This document shows positions 37,129 to 45,254 of a stretch of 64,000 bases of DNA, in pieces. Source of the DNA: Hydrogenophaga palleronii NBRC 102513 (GTDB lineage: Bacteria; Pseudomonadota; Gammaproteobacteria; Burkholderiales; Burkholderiaceae_C); contig NZ_BCTJ01000025.1 of NCBI RefSeq assembly GCF_001571225.1, positions 1-64,000 on the forward strand, written 5' to 3'. The position numbers and the translations under genes were made by a program. Position 1 is the first letter of the stretch. Each line of letters starts with the position of its first letter. The notes under the pieces were generated by a model. That model saw only the letters and a program-made list of their open reading frames with translations. It was not told the origin of the DNA and did no database searches.

Positions 37129-37698
37129 TCACGGCCCCTCGATGTCCTCGCCCAGTGCGTGCAGCAGTTGCGCGATGAAGGCGTCCATGCCGGGCAGCGT
37201 CGGCGGCAGCGGCTTGCCCGTGTGCAGCGGGAACCAGCCGCGTGTGCCTTCGCTCAGGCGCAGAAAGCTGAGGTCGGGCGAAGCTCCGGCGTCGAACACG
37301 TGTGGCATGCCCGCCGGCAGCAGCACCCAGTCGCCCGCCTCGCACAACAGGCCGGTGAAACCGGAGGGCGTGCGCAGGTAGATCAGGGCCGTGCCTTGCA
37401 GGAACGCGCAGGCCACGCCACCGTCGCTGCGGAGCTCCAGCGGACGCGAGGCCTCCAACACCTCAGCCTGCGGCACACACTGCACCCGCTCGGCCACGTG
37501 CAGGCCGAGATGGCGCCGCAGCGCGACCAGGGCCCTGGACTGGCCGACCTCGGCTTCGTCGGTATCGACGGCCGGGTGGCCGTCCACCCAACGGCCCCAG
37601 CGCATCCCCGCCGACGCGGCCACGGGGCAGCTCGCCCCTTCACACACCGAGGTGGATAGCCAGAGACCGTGCCGATCGAATGTCGCGAGCGCTGCCAT
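37129..37698 (-). CDS. Cupin protein resembling acireductone dioxygenase
   Basis: 189-aa protein from the ATG at 37698; the frame is open 129 bp further upstream, with less convincing sequence, and no clear ribosome site marks the start. The cupin motif GLLCEAGDWVLLPAGMPHVFDAG resembles the second metal-binding box of acireductone dioxygenase, which acts in methionine salvage. The first motif is weak: where ARD has HxHxE, this protein reads roughly CAFLQGTALIYLR. No other salvage genes are nearby. It may therefore be an ARD-fold relative with a different function. Confidence 0.6.
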   Translation of the reverse strand: MAALATFDRHGLWLSTSVCEGASCPVAASAGMRWGRWVDGHPAVDTDEAEVGQSRALVALRRHLGLHVAERVQCVPQAEVLEASRPLELRSDGGVACAFLQGTALIYLRTPSGFTGLLCEAGDWVLLPAGMPHVFDAGASPDLSFLRLSEGTRGWFPLHTGKPLPPTLPGMDAFIAQLLHALGEDIEGP

Positions 37699-37819
37699 GC
37701 GGATCAGTGTGGAGCGCCGGGCCTCAAGGCACAACGACGCATTGCGGCTGAGCTCATGCGTTGAGCGAGTAAGGGCAGCAAGAGCTGCAAGGGCCGTAAG
37801 GGCCATATGCCTCAAGCCC

Positions 37820-37858
37820 ATAAACAAACTACTTCATAGTCGTTTGCTTCTCAGGGCG
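37820..37858 (+). promoter_or_regulatory. Candidate sulfur-limitation promoter box before lsfA
   Basis: ATAAACAAAC is followed by CATAGTCGTTTGCTTCTCAGGG at 37836-37857. AGTCGTTTG and TTCTCAGGG are shared almost exactly with the region before sbp (39159-39178). The lsfA start is 44 bp downstream. LsfA-type peroxiredoxins are known sulfate-starvation proteins, which supports the box. Confidence 0.6.
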
Positions 37859-37901
37859 GCCTTCGCAGAATGCAGTTTTGCATTTTCAAAGGAGCCCTTT
37901 C

Positions 37902-38543
37902 ATGAGCACGCTGCGCCTTGGCGACACCGCACCCGATTTCACGCAAGACTCCACCGCGGGGCCGATCAGCTTCCACGCCTGGGCGGGCGACTCCTGGGTG
38001 GTGCTGTTCTCGCACCCCGCCGATTTCACGCCAGTCTGCACCACCGAATTGGGCAAGACGGCCGCGCTCTCGGGCGAGTTCGCCAAGCGCAATGTGAAGC
38101 CCATCGCGGTCAGCGTCGACCCGTTGGACTCGCACGGCAAATGGGTGCTCGACATCAACGAGACCCAGAACACCACGGTGAACTTCCCCATCCTGGCCGA
38201 CGCCGACAAGAAGGTCGCCACCCTCTACGACATGATCCACCCGAACGCCTCGGCCACCGCCACGGTGCGCAGCGTGTTCATCATCGACCCGAAGAAGGCG
38301 ATCCGCACCACGCTGACCTACCCCGCCAGCACCGGCCGCAACTTCGACGAGATCCTGCGCGTGATCGACTCGCTGCAACTCACCGACAGCCACAAGGTGG
38401 CCACGCCCGCCAACTGGCAAGACGGCGACGACGTGGTGATCGTGCCCAGCCTGCAAGACCCGGCCGAGATCGCCCAGCGTTTTCCCAAGGGCTACAAGGC
38501 CGTGCGTCCCTACCTGCGCCTGACGCCACAACCGAACCGCTGA
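37902..38543 (+). CDS. lsfA: 1-Cys peroxiredoxin, LsfA/Prx6 type
   Basis: 213-aa thiol peroxidase of the Prx6 subfamily that reduces peroxides in the cytoplasm. The peroxidatic cysteine is C46 in FTPVCTTELG. The long C-terminal domain (WQDGDDVVIVPSLQDPAEIAQRFPKGYK) is the Prx6-type extension. Pseudomonas LsfA is induced by sulfate starvation. Here too the gene sits before the sulfate transporter genes and behind a motif shared with sbp. AAAGGAG precedes ATG 37902. The downstream hydrolase gene begins 13 bp after the stop. Confidence 0.92.
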   Translation: MSTLRLGDTAPDFTQDSTAGPISFHAWAGDSWVVLFSHPADFTPVCTTELGKTAALSGEFAKRNVKPIAVSVDPLDSHGKWVLDINETQNTTVNFPILADADKKVATLYDMIHPNASATATVRSVFIIDPKKAIRTTLTYPASTGRNFDEILRVIDSLQLTDSHKVATPANWQDGDDVVIVPSLQDPAEIAQRFPKGYKAVRPYLRLTPQPNR

Positions 38544-38556
38544 GCCGGCCCACTGC

Positions 38557-39144
38557 ATGAGCGCACCCACCGTCATCATCATTCCCGGCTGGCGCAATTC
38601 CGGCCCCGGTCACTGGCAGACGCTGTGGTCCGACGCCCTGCCCTCGGTGCTGCGGGTCGAGCAGGACGACTGGGTCGCGCCGCTGCGCAAGTCCTGGGTG
38701 GCGCGCCTGAGCGAGACCATCGCACGCGCGCCCGGCCCGGTGATCGTGGTCGCCCACAGCCTGGGCTGCATCACGGCCACCCACCTGCCACCCGAGGTGG
38801 CGCAGCGCATCCAGGGTGCGCTGCTGGTGGCACCGGCCGATCCTGAGCGCCGCGGCGTGCTGGCCGACTTCGCCCCCGTGCCCCACCAGCGCCTGCCCTA
38901 CCGCAGCATCCTGGTGGCCAGCGGCAACGACCCCTACTGCCCGGTGCGCACCGCCGGTGCCTACGCGCGCGCCTGGGGCAGCGAGTTCGTGCGCCTCAAC
39001 GACGCCGGCCACATCAACGTCGAATCCGGCCACGGCAACTGGCCGCTCGGCCTGGCCTTGCTGCAGTCGCTGGGCGCCGAGGTGCCGTCCTCCTTGCGCC
39101 TGGCAGAGCCCGTGGTGGCGCCTGCTTATGCCCAAGTGGAATAA
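38557..39144 (+). CDS. RBBP9/YdeN-family alpha/beta hydrolase
   Basis: 195-aa serine hydrolase of the RBBP9/YdeN family. The N-terminal IIIPGWRNSGPGHWQTLW and nucleophile motif VAHSLGC are characteristic; catalytic His is in NDAGHINVESGHGNWPLG. It starts 13 bp after lsfA, so it is probably cotranscribed and expressed in sulfur starvation. Its substrate is unknown. Confidence 0.87.
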   Translation: MSAPTVIIIPGWRNSGPGHWQTLWSDALPSVLRVEQDDWVAPLRKSWVARLSETIARAPGPVIVVAHSLGCITATHLPPEVAQRIQGALLVAPADPERRGVLADFAPVPHQRLPYRSILVASGNDPYCPVRTAGAYARAWGSEFVRLNDAGHINVESGHGNWPLGLALLQSLGAEVPSSLRLAEPVVAPAYAQVE

Positions 39145-39180
39145 CGAAACAAAAACAAAGTCGTTTGGTTTCTCAGGGTC
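39141..39180 (+). promoter_or_regulatory. Candidate sulfur-limitation promoter box before sbp
   Basis: ATAACGAAACAAAAACAAAGTCGTTTGGTTTCTCAGGGTC spans the end of the hydrolase gene and the gap. It shares AACGAAACAAA with the encapsulin-operon promoter region and AGTCGTTTG plus TTCTCAGGG with the lsfA promoter. CCTGGAG and the sbp start follow at 39227. It is a likely CysB-type activator site. Confidence 0.6.
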
Positions 39181-39226
39181 GCCGCCCAGAATTCGTCACA
39201 TCCTGTTTCCTTCCCTGGAGTCCTTC

Positions 39227-40222
39227 ATGAAAAACACCTTGCGCGCGGTCATCGCCGCCGTCGCCCTGTCCACCTCCGCCCTGGCGGGCGCACAGACCTC
39301 GCTGCTCAACGTCTCGTATGACGTGGCACGCGAGTTCTACAAGGACATCAACGTCGCCTTCGCGGCGAGCTACAAGAAGTCCACCGGCAAGGACATCAAG
39401 GTGGATCAGTCGCACGCCGGCTCCAGCGCACAAGCCCGCGCCGTGGCCGATGGCCTGGACGCCGACGTCGTCACCTTCAACACCACGACCGACGTGCAGT
39501 TCCTCGCCGACAAGGGCGTGGTCGCCGCCGACTGGGCCAAGCGCTTCCCGTACGGCGCCGCACCCACCACCTCCACCATGCTGTTCCTGGTGCGCAATGG
39601 CAACCCGAAGAACATCAAGGACTGGGACGACCTGATCAAGCCCGGCGTGCAAGTCGTGGTGGTCAACCCCAAGACCGGTGGCAACGGCCGCCTGGCCTAC
39701 CTGGCCGCGTGGGGCTATGTGCGCAGCAAGGGCGGCAGCGATGCGGACGCGGCCGAGTTCGTGGGCAAGCTCTACAAGAACGTGCCGGTGCTGGCGCGTG
39801 GTGGCCGTGACGCCACTGGCGTCTTCCTGCAACGCAACATCGGCGACGTGCTGATCACCTTCGAATCCGAAGTGGTGTCGGTCAACAACGAGTTCGGCGC
39901 CGGCAAGGTCGATGCCGTGCACCCGAGCGCCTCCATCGTGGCCGAGAACCCGGTGGCCATCGTCGAACGCACGGTGAACAAGAAGGGCACCGCCGCCGAA
40001 GCCAAGGCCTACCTCGACTTCCTCTACAGCCCTGAAGGCCAGGAAATCGCCGCCAAGCACAACATCCGTCCGCGCAACGAAGCCGTGTTGAAGAAGTACG
40101 CCGACGCCTTCAAGCCGATCAAGTTCTTCACCGTCGCCGACTACTTCGGCTCGCTGTCCGAAGCGCAGAAGGTGCACTTCAACGACGGCGGCCAGTTCGA
40201 CAAGCTGTACACCGTCAAGTAA
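39227..40222 (+). CDS. sbp: Sulfate-binding protein of the sulfate/thiosulfate ABC transporter
   Basis: 331-aa periplasmic sulfate-binding protein. The signal peptide is cleaved near ALAGA (residue 22). Hallmarks are LLNVSYDVAREFYKDINVAF, DQSHAGSSAQARAVADGLDADVVT and NPKTGGNGRLAYLAAWGY. The start ATG 39227 has CTGGAG upstream. It is followed, after a palindromic repeat, by cysT, cysW and cysA. Confidence 0.95.
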   Translation: MKNTLRAVIAAVALSTSALAGAQTSLLNVSYDVAREFYKDINVAFAASYKKSTGKDIKVDQSHAGSSAQARAVADGLDADVVTFNTTTDVQFLADKGVVAADWAKRFPYGAAPTTSTMLFLVRNGNPKNIKDWDDLIKPGVQVVVVNPKTGGNGRLAYLAAWGYVRSKGGSDADAAEFVGKLYKNVPVLARGGRDATGVFLQRNIGDVLITFESEVVSVNNEFGAGKVDAVHPSASIVAENPVAIVERTVNKKGTAAEAKAYLDFLYSPEGQEIAAKHNIRPRNEAVLKKYADAFKPIKFFTVADYFGSLSEAQKVHFNDGGQFDKLYTVK

Positions 40223-40230
40223 AGAGGCAC

Positions 40231-40310
40231 CCCCCGCCGCGCTTCGCGCGTCCCCCCTCAAGGGGGGCGGCGCCTGAGGCCCGGCGGAGCCGGTTCCTCG
40301 GCACCTCTTG
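40231..40310. repeat. Intergenic palindromic repeat, copy 5 (sbp-cysT)
   Basis: CCGCCGCGCTTCGCGCG, CCCCCCTCAAGGGGGG and GGCCCGGCGGAGCCGG in the same order as copy 3 (2873-2950). It lies between the abundant-type sbp message and the permease genes, where a hairpin could stabilise the upstream mRNA or reduce read-through. Confidence 0.75.
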
Positions 40311-40350
40311 ATAGAGCCATCTCTCGCGCACAGCGATCTGGACACACGAC

Positions 40351-41232
40351 ATGACCACCGCGACGCTGCCCCATGCAGCCCTTCCCGAAACCGGCCGCCG
40401 GCGCGCCAGGCGCCGTGTGCTGCCGGGCTTCAACATCACGTTGGGCTTCACGATCTTCTACCTGAGCCTGATCGTGCTGATCCCGCTCTCGGCGTTGATC
40501 TTCAAGACCTTCACGCTGACCTGGCCGCAGTTCTGGGAAGCGGTCTCCGCTCCGCGCGTGGTGGCTTCCTACAAGCTCACCTTCGGCGCCTCGCTCATCG
40601 CCGCCACCGTCAACGCCGTGTTCGGCTTGCTGGTGGCCTGGGTGCTGGTGCGCTACAGCTTCCCCGGCAAGAAGATCGTCGACGCGCTGGTGGATCTGCC
40701 CTTTGCGCTGCCCACCGCCGTGGCCGGCATCTCGCTCACCGCCATCCTCGCGGGCAACGGCTGGATCGGCCAGTACACCGAACCGCTGGGCCTGCAACTC
40801 GCCTTCAACCCCAACGGGGTGGTGATCGCGCTGATCTTCATCGGCCTGCCCTTCGTGGTGCGCACGGTGCAGCCGGTGCTGGAAGACACCGAGAAGGAAC
40901 TCGAAGAAGCCGCCACCTGCCTGGGCGCCACGCGCTGGCAGACCTTCAGCCGCGTGATCTTCCCCAGCATCGCCCCCGCCCTGCTCACCGGCTTCGCCAT
41001 GGCCTTCGCCCGTGCCGTCGGTGAATACGGCTCGGTGATCTTCATCGCCGGCAACATGCCCATGATTTCCGAGATCACGCCGCTCATCATCATCAGCAAG
41101 CTCGAGCAGTACGACTACGCCGGCGCCACCGCGGTGGCGCTGGTCATGCTGATCTTCTCCTTCGTGCTGCTGCTGCTCATCAACGGCCTGCAAACCTGGC
41201 AACGCAAACGCTCGGGAGGGAACCTGCAATGA
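40351..41232 (+). CDS. cysT: Sulfate ABC transporter permease CysT
   Basis: 293-aa inner-membrane permease with about six helices. The conserved loop [32 protein letters not shown] and [24 protein letters not shown] are typical of CysT (CysU). It pairs with CysW, whose start overlaps its end by 4 bp (ATGA). Confidence 0.94.
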   Translation: MTTATLPHAALPETGRRRARRRVLPGFNITLGFTIFYLSLIVLIPLSALIFKTFTLTWPQFWEAVSAPRVVASYKLTFGASLIAATVNAVFGLLVAWVLVRYSFPGKKIVDALVDLPFALPTAVAGISLTAILAGNGWIGQYTEPLGLQLAFNPNGVVIALIFIGLPFVVRTVQPVLEDTEKELEEAATCLGATRWQTFSRVIFPSIAPALLTGFAMAFARAVGEYGSVIFIAGNMPMISEITPLIIISKLEQYDYAGATAVALVMLIFSFVLLLLINGLQTWQRKRSGGNLQ

Positions 41233-42155
41233 GCGCCGTCAACTCCGTGCGCACTGCACACAAAGGCACCACCGAATCGGCGTGGGTGCGCCGCACCCTG
41301 ATCGGCATCGCGCTGGCCTTCATGTTCCTGTTCCTGGTGCTGCCGCTGGCCGCGGTGGCCACCGAAGCGCTGCGCAAGGGCTCCGAGGCCTACTTTGAAG
41401 CGCTGAAGGAACCCGATGCCTGGGCGGCCATTCGCCTGACCTTCCTCACCGCGGCCATCACCGTGCCGCTGAACCTGGTGTTCGGTGTGGCCGCCGCCTG
41501 GGCCGTGGCGAAGTACGAGTTCCGTGGCAAGTCCTTCCTGACCACGCTGATCGACCTGCCGTTCTCGGTCTCGCCCGTGGTCGCCGGCCTGATCTACGTG
41601 CTGGTGTTCGGCGCGCAAGGCTGGTTCGGCCCCTGGCTGGCCGAGCACGACATCAAGATCGTGTTCGCCGTGCCCGGCATCATCCTGGCCACCATCTTCG
41701 TCACCTTCCCCTTCATTGCGCGCGAGCTGATCCCGCTGATGCAGGCGCAGGGCAACGACGAGGAACAGGCCGCCATCGTGCTCGGCGCCTCGGGCTGGCA
41801 GACCTTCTGGTACGTCACCCTGCCCAACATCAAGTGGGGCCTGATCTACGGCGTGATCCTGTGCAACGCACGCGCCATGGGCGAGTTCGGCGCGGTCTCG
41901 GTGGTCTCGGGCCACATCCGCGGCCAGACCAACACCATGCCGCTGCACGTGGAGATTCTGTACAACGAGTACCAGTCGGTCGCTGCCTTTGCCGTCGCGT
42001 CGCTGCTGGCCCTGCTGGCCCTGGTCACGCTGGTGATCAAGTCGATTGCCGAATGGCAGATGGAGCGCGAGATGAAGGCACTCGCCGAGCTGCCACCGGA
42101 ACGCCCCACGCCGGCCGCCGCCGGAACGCCCACGCTGGCGACGCAGACCCCATGA
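41229..42155 (+). CDS. cysW: Sulfate ABC transporter permease CysW
   Basis: 308-aa permease. [27 protein letters not shown] and [31 protein letters not shown] are CysW hallmarks, and the [32 protein letters not shown] segment is family-conserved. It is coupled to cysT by ATGA. cysA begins 31 bp after its stop. Confidence 0.94.
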   Translation: MSAVNSVRTAHKGTTESAWVRRTLIGIALAFMFLFLVLPLAAVATEALRKGSEAYFEALKEPDAWAAIRLTFLTAAITVPLNLVFGVAAAWAVAKYEFRGKSFLTTLIDLPFSVSPVVAGLIYVLVFGAQGWFGPWLAEHDIKIVFAVPGIILATIFVTFPFIARELIPLMQAQGNDEEQAAIVLGASGWQTFWYVTLPNIKWGLIYGVILCNARAMGEFGAVSVVSGHIRGQTNTMPLHVEILYNEYQSVAAFAVASLLALLALVTLVIKSIAEWQMEREMKALAELPPERPTPAAAGTPTLATQTP

Positions 42156-42186
42156 GCGCCGCCACGCGCCGCACCAAGGACATCCC

Positions 42187-43275
42187 ATGAGCATCGAAAT
42201 CCGCAACATCAACAAGCAGTTCGGCAGCTTCCAGGCGCTGAAGAACGTCAACCTCGACATCCACTCGGGCGAGCTGCTGGCCCTGCTCGGCCCGTCGGGC
42301 TGCGGCAAGACCACGCTGCTGCGCATCATCGCCGGCCTGGAAACGCCGGACACCGGCAACATCCTGTTCAGCGGTGAAGACACCACCGACGTGCACGTGC
42401 GCGAGCGCAACGTGGGCTTCGTGTTCCAGCACTACGCGCTGTTCCGCCACATGACCGTGCTGGAGAACGTGGCCTTCGGCCTGCGCGTGAAGCCGCGCGG
42501 CCAACGCCCGAGCGACGCGCAGATCAAGGCCAAGGTGCTCGACCTGCTCAAGCTGGTGCAGCTCGACTGGCTGGCCGACCGTTACCCCTCGCAGCTCTCG
42601 GGCGGCCAGCGCCAGCGCATTGCCCTGGCGCGTGCGCTCGCGGTGGAGCCCAAGGTGCTGCTGCTCGACGAGCCCTTCGGCGCGCTCGATGCCAAGGTGC
42701 GCAAGGAACTGCGCCGCTGGCTGCGCCGCCTGCACGACGAGCTGCACGTGACCAGCGTCTTCGTCACCCACGACCAGGAAGAAGCCCTGGAAGTGGCCGA
42801 CCGCGTGGTGCTGATGAACCAGGGCCAGGTCGAGCAGGTCGGTGCACCGCAAGAGGTGTGGGAGCACCCCGCCAGCCCCTTCGTCTACGGCTTCCTAGGC
42901 GACGTGAACATGTTCCATGGCCGCGCCAACGAAGGCCAGCTGCACCTGGACGGCGTGTCCATTGCCTCCCCCGAACACGCGGCGGCGCAGGATGCCAAGG
43001 CCTTTGCCTATGTGCGCCCGCACGACATCGAAGTGCAGCGCTACGCCGCGGGCCTGCCCGGCATCGTCGCCAGGCTCGACCGTGCCGTGGTGGTGGGCCC
43101 CATCGCACGGCTCGAACTGCTGCCGACCGAGCCGGGTGCACAAGCCGGACAGGACACGCTGATCGAAGCACGCCTGCCGGCCGACCGTTTCCAGGAACTC
43201 GGTTTCAAGGAAGGCGACATCCTCGTGGTGTCGCCGAAGAAGGCCCGCGTCTTCCTGCAACCGCAGGCGGCCTGA
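42187..43275 (+). CDS. cysA: Sulfate ABC transporter ATP-binding protein CysA
   Basis: 362-aa ATPase. Walker A is GPSGCGKTT, the signature is LSGGQRQR, Walker B is [22 protein letters not shown]-terminal TOBE/CysA regulatory domain covers about residues 240-355 (YVRPHDIEV). It is the last gene of the sulfate uptake operon, before a strong terminator. Confidence 0.95.
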   Translation: MSIEIRNINKQFGSFQALKNVNLDIHSGELLALLGPSGCGKTTLLRIIAGLETPDTGNILFSGEDTTDVHVRERNVGFVFQHYALFRHMTVLENVAFGLRVKPRGQRPSDAQIKAKVLDLLKLVQLDWLADRYPSQLSGGQRQRIALARALAVEPKVLLLDEPFGALDAKVRKELRRWLRRLHDELHVTSVFVTHDQEEALEVADRVVLMNQGQVEQVGAPQEVWEHPASPFVYGFLGDVNMFHGRANEGQLHLDGVSIASPEHAAAQDAKAFAYVRPHDIEVQRYAAGLPGIVARLDRAVVVGPIARLELLPTEPGAQAGQDTLIEARLPADRFQELGFKEGDILVVSPKKARVFLQPQAA

Positions 43276-43322
43276 TCGCCTTCAACTGAAGCCCGCAGCG
43301 CGGGCCCCTGCAGCCCAAGCAG

Positions 43323-43366
43323 CGGCGGCTGCGCGTTCTACACGCGCAGCCGCCGTTTTGTTTTTT
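43323..43366 (+). terminator. Intrinsic terminator after cysA
   Basis: CGGCGGCTGCGCG (43323-43335) and CGCGCAGCCGCCG (43343-43355) form a perfect 13-bp stem with a 7-nt loop, followed by TTTTGTTTTTT. It ends the sbp-cysTWA unit. Confidence 0.93.
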
Positions 43367-43391
43367 CAGGCGCGGCGTTGCATGCGCGGCG

Positions 43392-43604
43392 TCATGCGCC
43401 GAGTTCGATCTTGCCCTCGGCCACGTAGCGCTTGAAATCGACCAGGGGCATGGCGGTGGAGCCTCGCACCTCTTCGTCCACCCAGCTCAGGGTGACGTCG
43501 TTCAATCCGGTCTCGACCTTCACCGGACCCGGGCGGATCACGATGTTCGGACCATCCCCCTCGCGGTATTCGACCTTGCCGACGATCTGCGCGGTTTGTG
43601 ACAT
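43392..43604 (-). CDS. Small acidic hypothetical protein, 70 aa
   Basis: 70-aa protein (MSQTAQIVGKVEYREGDGPN to the end KIELGA) predicted to be largely beta-strand, with no signal or membrane segment. The frame is clean and ends just after the cysA terminator. It lies 77 bp downstream of the MerR regulator gene on the same strand, so it could be cotranscribed with it. Function is not recognised. Confidence 0.7.
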   Translation of the reverse strand: MSQTAQIVGKVEYREGDGPNIVIRPGPVKVETGLNDVTLSWVDEEVRGSTAMPLVDFKRYVAEGKIELGA

Positions 43605-43681
43605 GCGTGTACTCCTTGAACAGTGCCTGCAGCATGGCTGCGGAACAGGGATCGGTCTGTGTGTTGAGGCACAGACCGGCT

Positions 43682-44113
43682 TCAGGTCGCGGCGTGGCAG
43701 GCGCAGGCCTCGCCATGCGCGGCCGAGACCAGTTCGGTGAGGATGCCGCAGGGCTCGCCGTCGCCGTGTTCGCCATCGCAGCGCGAACGCAGCTGCAGCA
43801 ATTGCTTCTCCAACGCGCGCATGCTCTTGAGGCGCGCACGCACGCGGCTCAGTTGTTCGTCCACCAGCTCGTCCACGTTCACGGAATGCCCTTGGGGGTC
43901 GTCGACGAAACCCAGCAGGCGCTGCACGTCGGCCAGCGGCATGTCGAGCGCCCGGCAATGGCGGATGAACGACAGCCGCTCCAGGTGCGCCTGGGCGTAG
44001 TTGCGGTAGCCGTTGTCCAGCCGCGCCGGCGCCGGCAACAGGCCTTGCTTTTCGTAGAAGCGGATGGTCTCGATGTCCACGCCGGTGGCGCGGGCCAGTG
44101 CATTGATCTGCAT
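43682..44113 (-). CDS. MerR-family metal-responsive regulator, CadR/PbrR-like
   Basis: 143-aa MerR regulator (MQINALARATGVDIETIRFYEKQGLLP HTH) of the CadR/PbrR group. Cysteines are at 53, 112, 122, 137 and 139; C112 and C122 match two of the three usual Cd/Pb ligands. The third, normally in a CGDVN-like segment at the start of the dimer helix, is replaced: the sequence reads GHSVN near 75-79. The C-terminal CACH may compensate. A near-consensus CadR operator lies upstream. Metal specificity is therefore uncertain. Confidence 0.85.
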   Translation of the reverse strand: MQINALARATGVDIETIRFYEKQGLLPAPARLDNGYRNYAQAHLERLSFIRHCRALDMPLADVQRLLGFVDDPQGHSVNVDELVDEQLSRVRARLKSMRALEKQLLQLRSRCDGEHGDGEPCGILTELVSAAHGEACACHAAT

Positions 44114-44159
44114 GCGGTGCTCCTTGAGTCCCCGGCCGCTGTCCGCGGCCAGTGTTCAA

Positions 44160-44180
44160 ACACTGTAGCCACTTCACGGT
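44160..44180. promoter_or_regulatory. CadR/PbrR-type operator
   Basis: On the minus strand it reads ACCGTGAAGTGGCTACAGTGT, close to the known CadR dyad ACCCTATAGTGGCTACAGGGT. It lies in the 116-bp divergent gap between the regulator and the CzcI-like gene and could control both. Confidence 0.7.
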
Positions 44181-44229
44181 TTCCCGGGCGTCGGCCGGGC
44201 AAAGACCCTGGCGCTCCTACAATCGCGCC

Positions 44230-44595
44230 ATGCGTTACCGGCTTGCCGCCTGTTGGGTGTTTCTGCTGCTCCTGCTGCCTCTGCAAATGGGCTGGGCGGG
44301 CATGCACGTGCCCGCGGCACAGCAGAGCACACAGGCCGGCATGGGCCTGGCCGCATCACATTGCCGCCACGTGTTGACTGCCGACCGGGCGGACTCATCA
44401 CTGGTGCAGGCTCCGATGCAGATGCAGGCCGATCACGGCCACTGCGGCAGTTGCCACGGCGCCATCGCCCTGCTGGCCGAAGCGCCCCGCCGCTTCGCGG
44501 GCGCACCCTTCGCCCCCGTGCCGGCTGCGGCCCGTTGGCCGGCGTCCCAGCCGGCCGGGCTGCCCGACCGCCCGCAGTGGGCCGCCCGGGGCTGA
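44230..44595 (+). CDS. CzcI-like exported metal-resistance protein
   Basis: 121-aa exported protein. The signal peptide MRYRLAACWVFLLLLLPLQMGWAGMH resembles the LLPLQxxWA leader of CzcI-type proteins. The mature part is Met/His-containing with an HCGSCH motif (QMQADHGHCGSCHGAI), suitable for metal binding. It is divergent from the CadR-like gene across the operator. No czcCBA or cadA is present in the window. The assignment rests on leader and motif, not on a clear full-length match. Confidence 0.6.
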   Translation: MRYRLAACWVFLLLLLPLQMGWAGMHVPAAQQSTQAGMGLAASHCRHVLTADRADSSLVQAPMQMQADHGHCGSCHGAIALLAEAPRRFAGAPFAPVPAAARWPASQPAGLPDRPQWAARG

Positions 44596-44793
44596 CCCGG
44601 GCAGGCACCCTCGTCCCCGCCTGACGCGCCACGGCGCGTCGCACCGGCGGTCTTGATGCCGCCATGGCCTGGCGCCCGGTGCGCCCTGTCCTCCTGACCA
44701 AACCATCCGACGCAGGTTGCGCCGTACCGCGCCAACGCGCGTCGTCCACCCTCTCCTGCCTTTCCTGTATTGACCCCTCGGAGATCCGAAACC

Positions 44794-44841
44794 ATGTCAC
44801 TCCCTGTTTACCGACGGCGCTGCCGTCGCACCCGGCCATGA
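44794..44841 (+). CDS. Candidate 15-aa leader peptide coupled to bdbC
   Basis: ATG TCA CTC ... CCA TGA encodes MSLPVYRRRCRRTRP. GGAG lies about 9 bp before its ATG, a better ribosome site than the next gene has. Its stop overlaps the bdbC start as ATGA. Seven of the 15 residues are Arg. Translation would deliver ribosomes to bdbC; a regulatory role is inferred. Confidence 0.4.
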   Translation: MSLPVYRRRCRRTRP

Positions 44842-45254
44842 AGCAGGCCTGGCCCCTGCTGCTCGGCGCCTGGCTGGTCGCCGTGATCGCCACCGCCGGC
44901 GCCCTGTTCATCGGCGAAATCATGTTGATGGTTCCGTGCCAGCTCTGCTGGTACCAGCGCATCTTCATGTTCCCGCTGGTGCTGGTGCTTGGCATGGCCT
45001 GCTACAGCCAGGACCGGCGCGGCGCCATCTATGCGCTGCCGCTCGCCCTGGGTGGTGCCGCGATTGCGGTGTACCACTGCCTGCTGCTGGTCGGCCTGAT
45101 CCCCAAGGCCTGGATTCCCTGCGGTGCCGGCGTTTCCTGCGCCGACCAGAAGCTGGAAATCCTCAACGGCATTCCCATTCCCTGGCTCTCGCTGGCGGCC
45201 TTCGCTGCCATCGCCGTGCTGCTCCTGATGTTTCTGCGAAAGACTTCCCGATGA
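44838..45254 (+). CDS. Disulfide bond formation protein, DsbB/BdbC family
   Basis: 138-aa four-helix membrane oxidase that passes electrons from a DsbA-like partner to quinone. The first redox pair is CQLC (MVPCQLCWYQRI) in the first periplasmic loop; the second pair is C-x6-C in IPCGAGVSCADQ. The length fits the BdbC-like branch rather than E. coli DsbB. ATG 44838 is preceded by a coupled mini-ORF. It overlaps the DsbA-like gene by 4 bp (ATGA). Confidence 0.88.
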   Translation: MKQAWPLLLGAWLVAVIATAGALFIGEIMLMVPCQLCWYQRIFMFPLVLVLGMACYSQDRRGAIYALPLALGGAAIAVYHCLLLVGLIPKAWIPCGAGVSCADQKLEILNGIPIPWLSLAAFAAIAVLLLMFLRKTSR

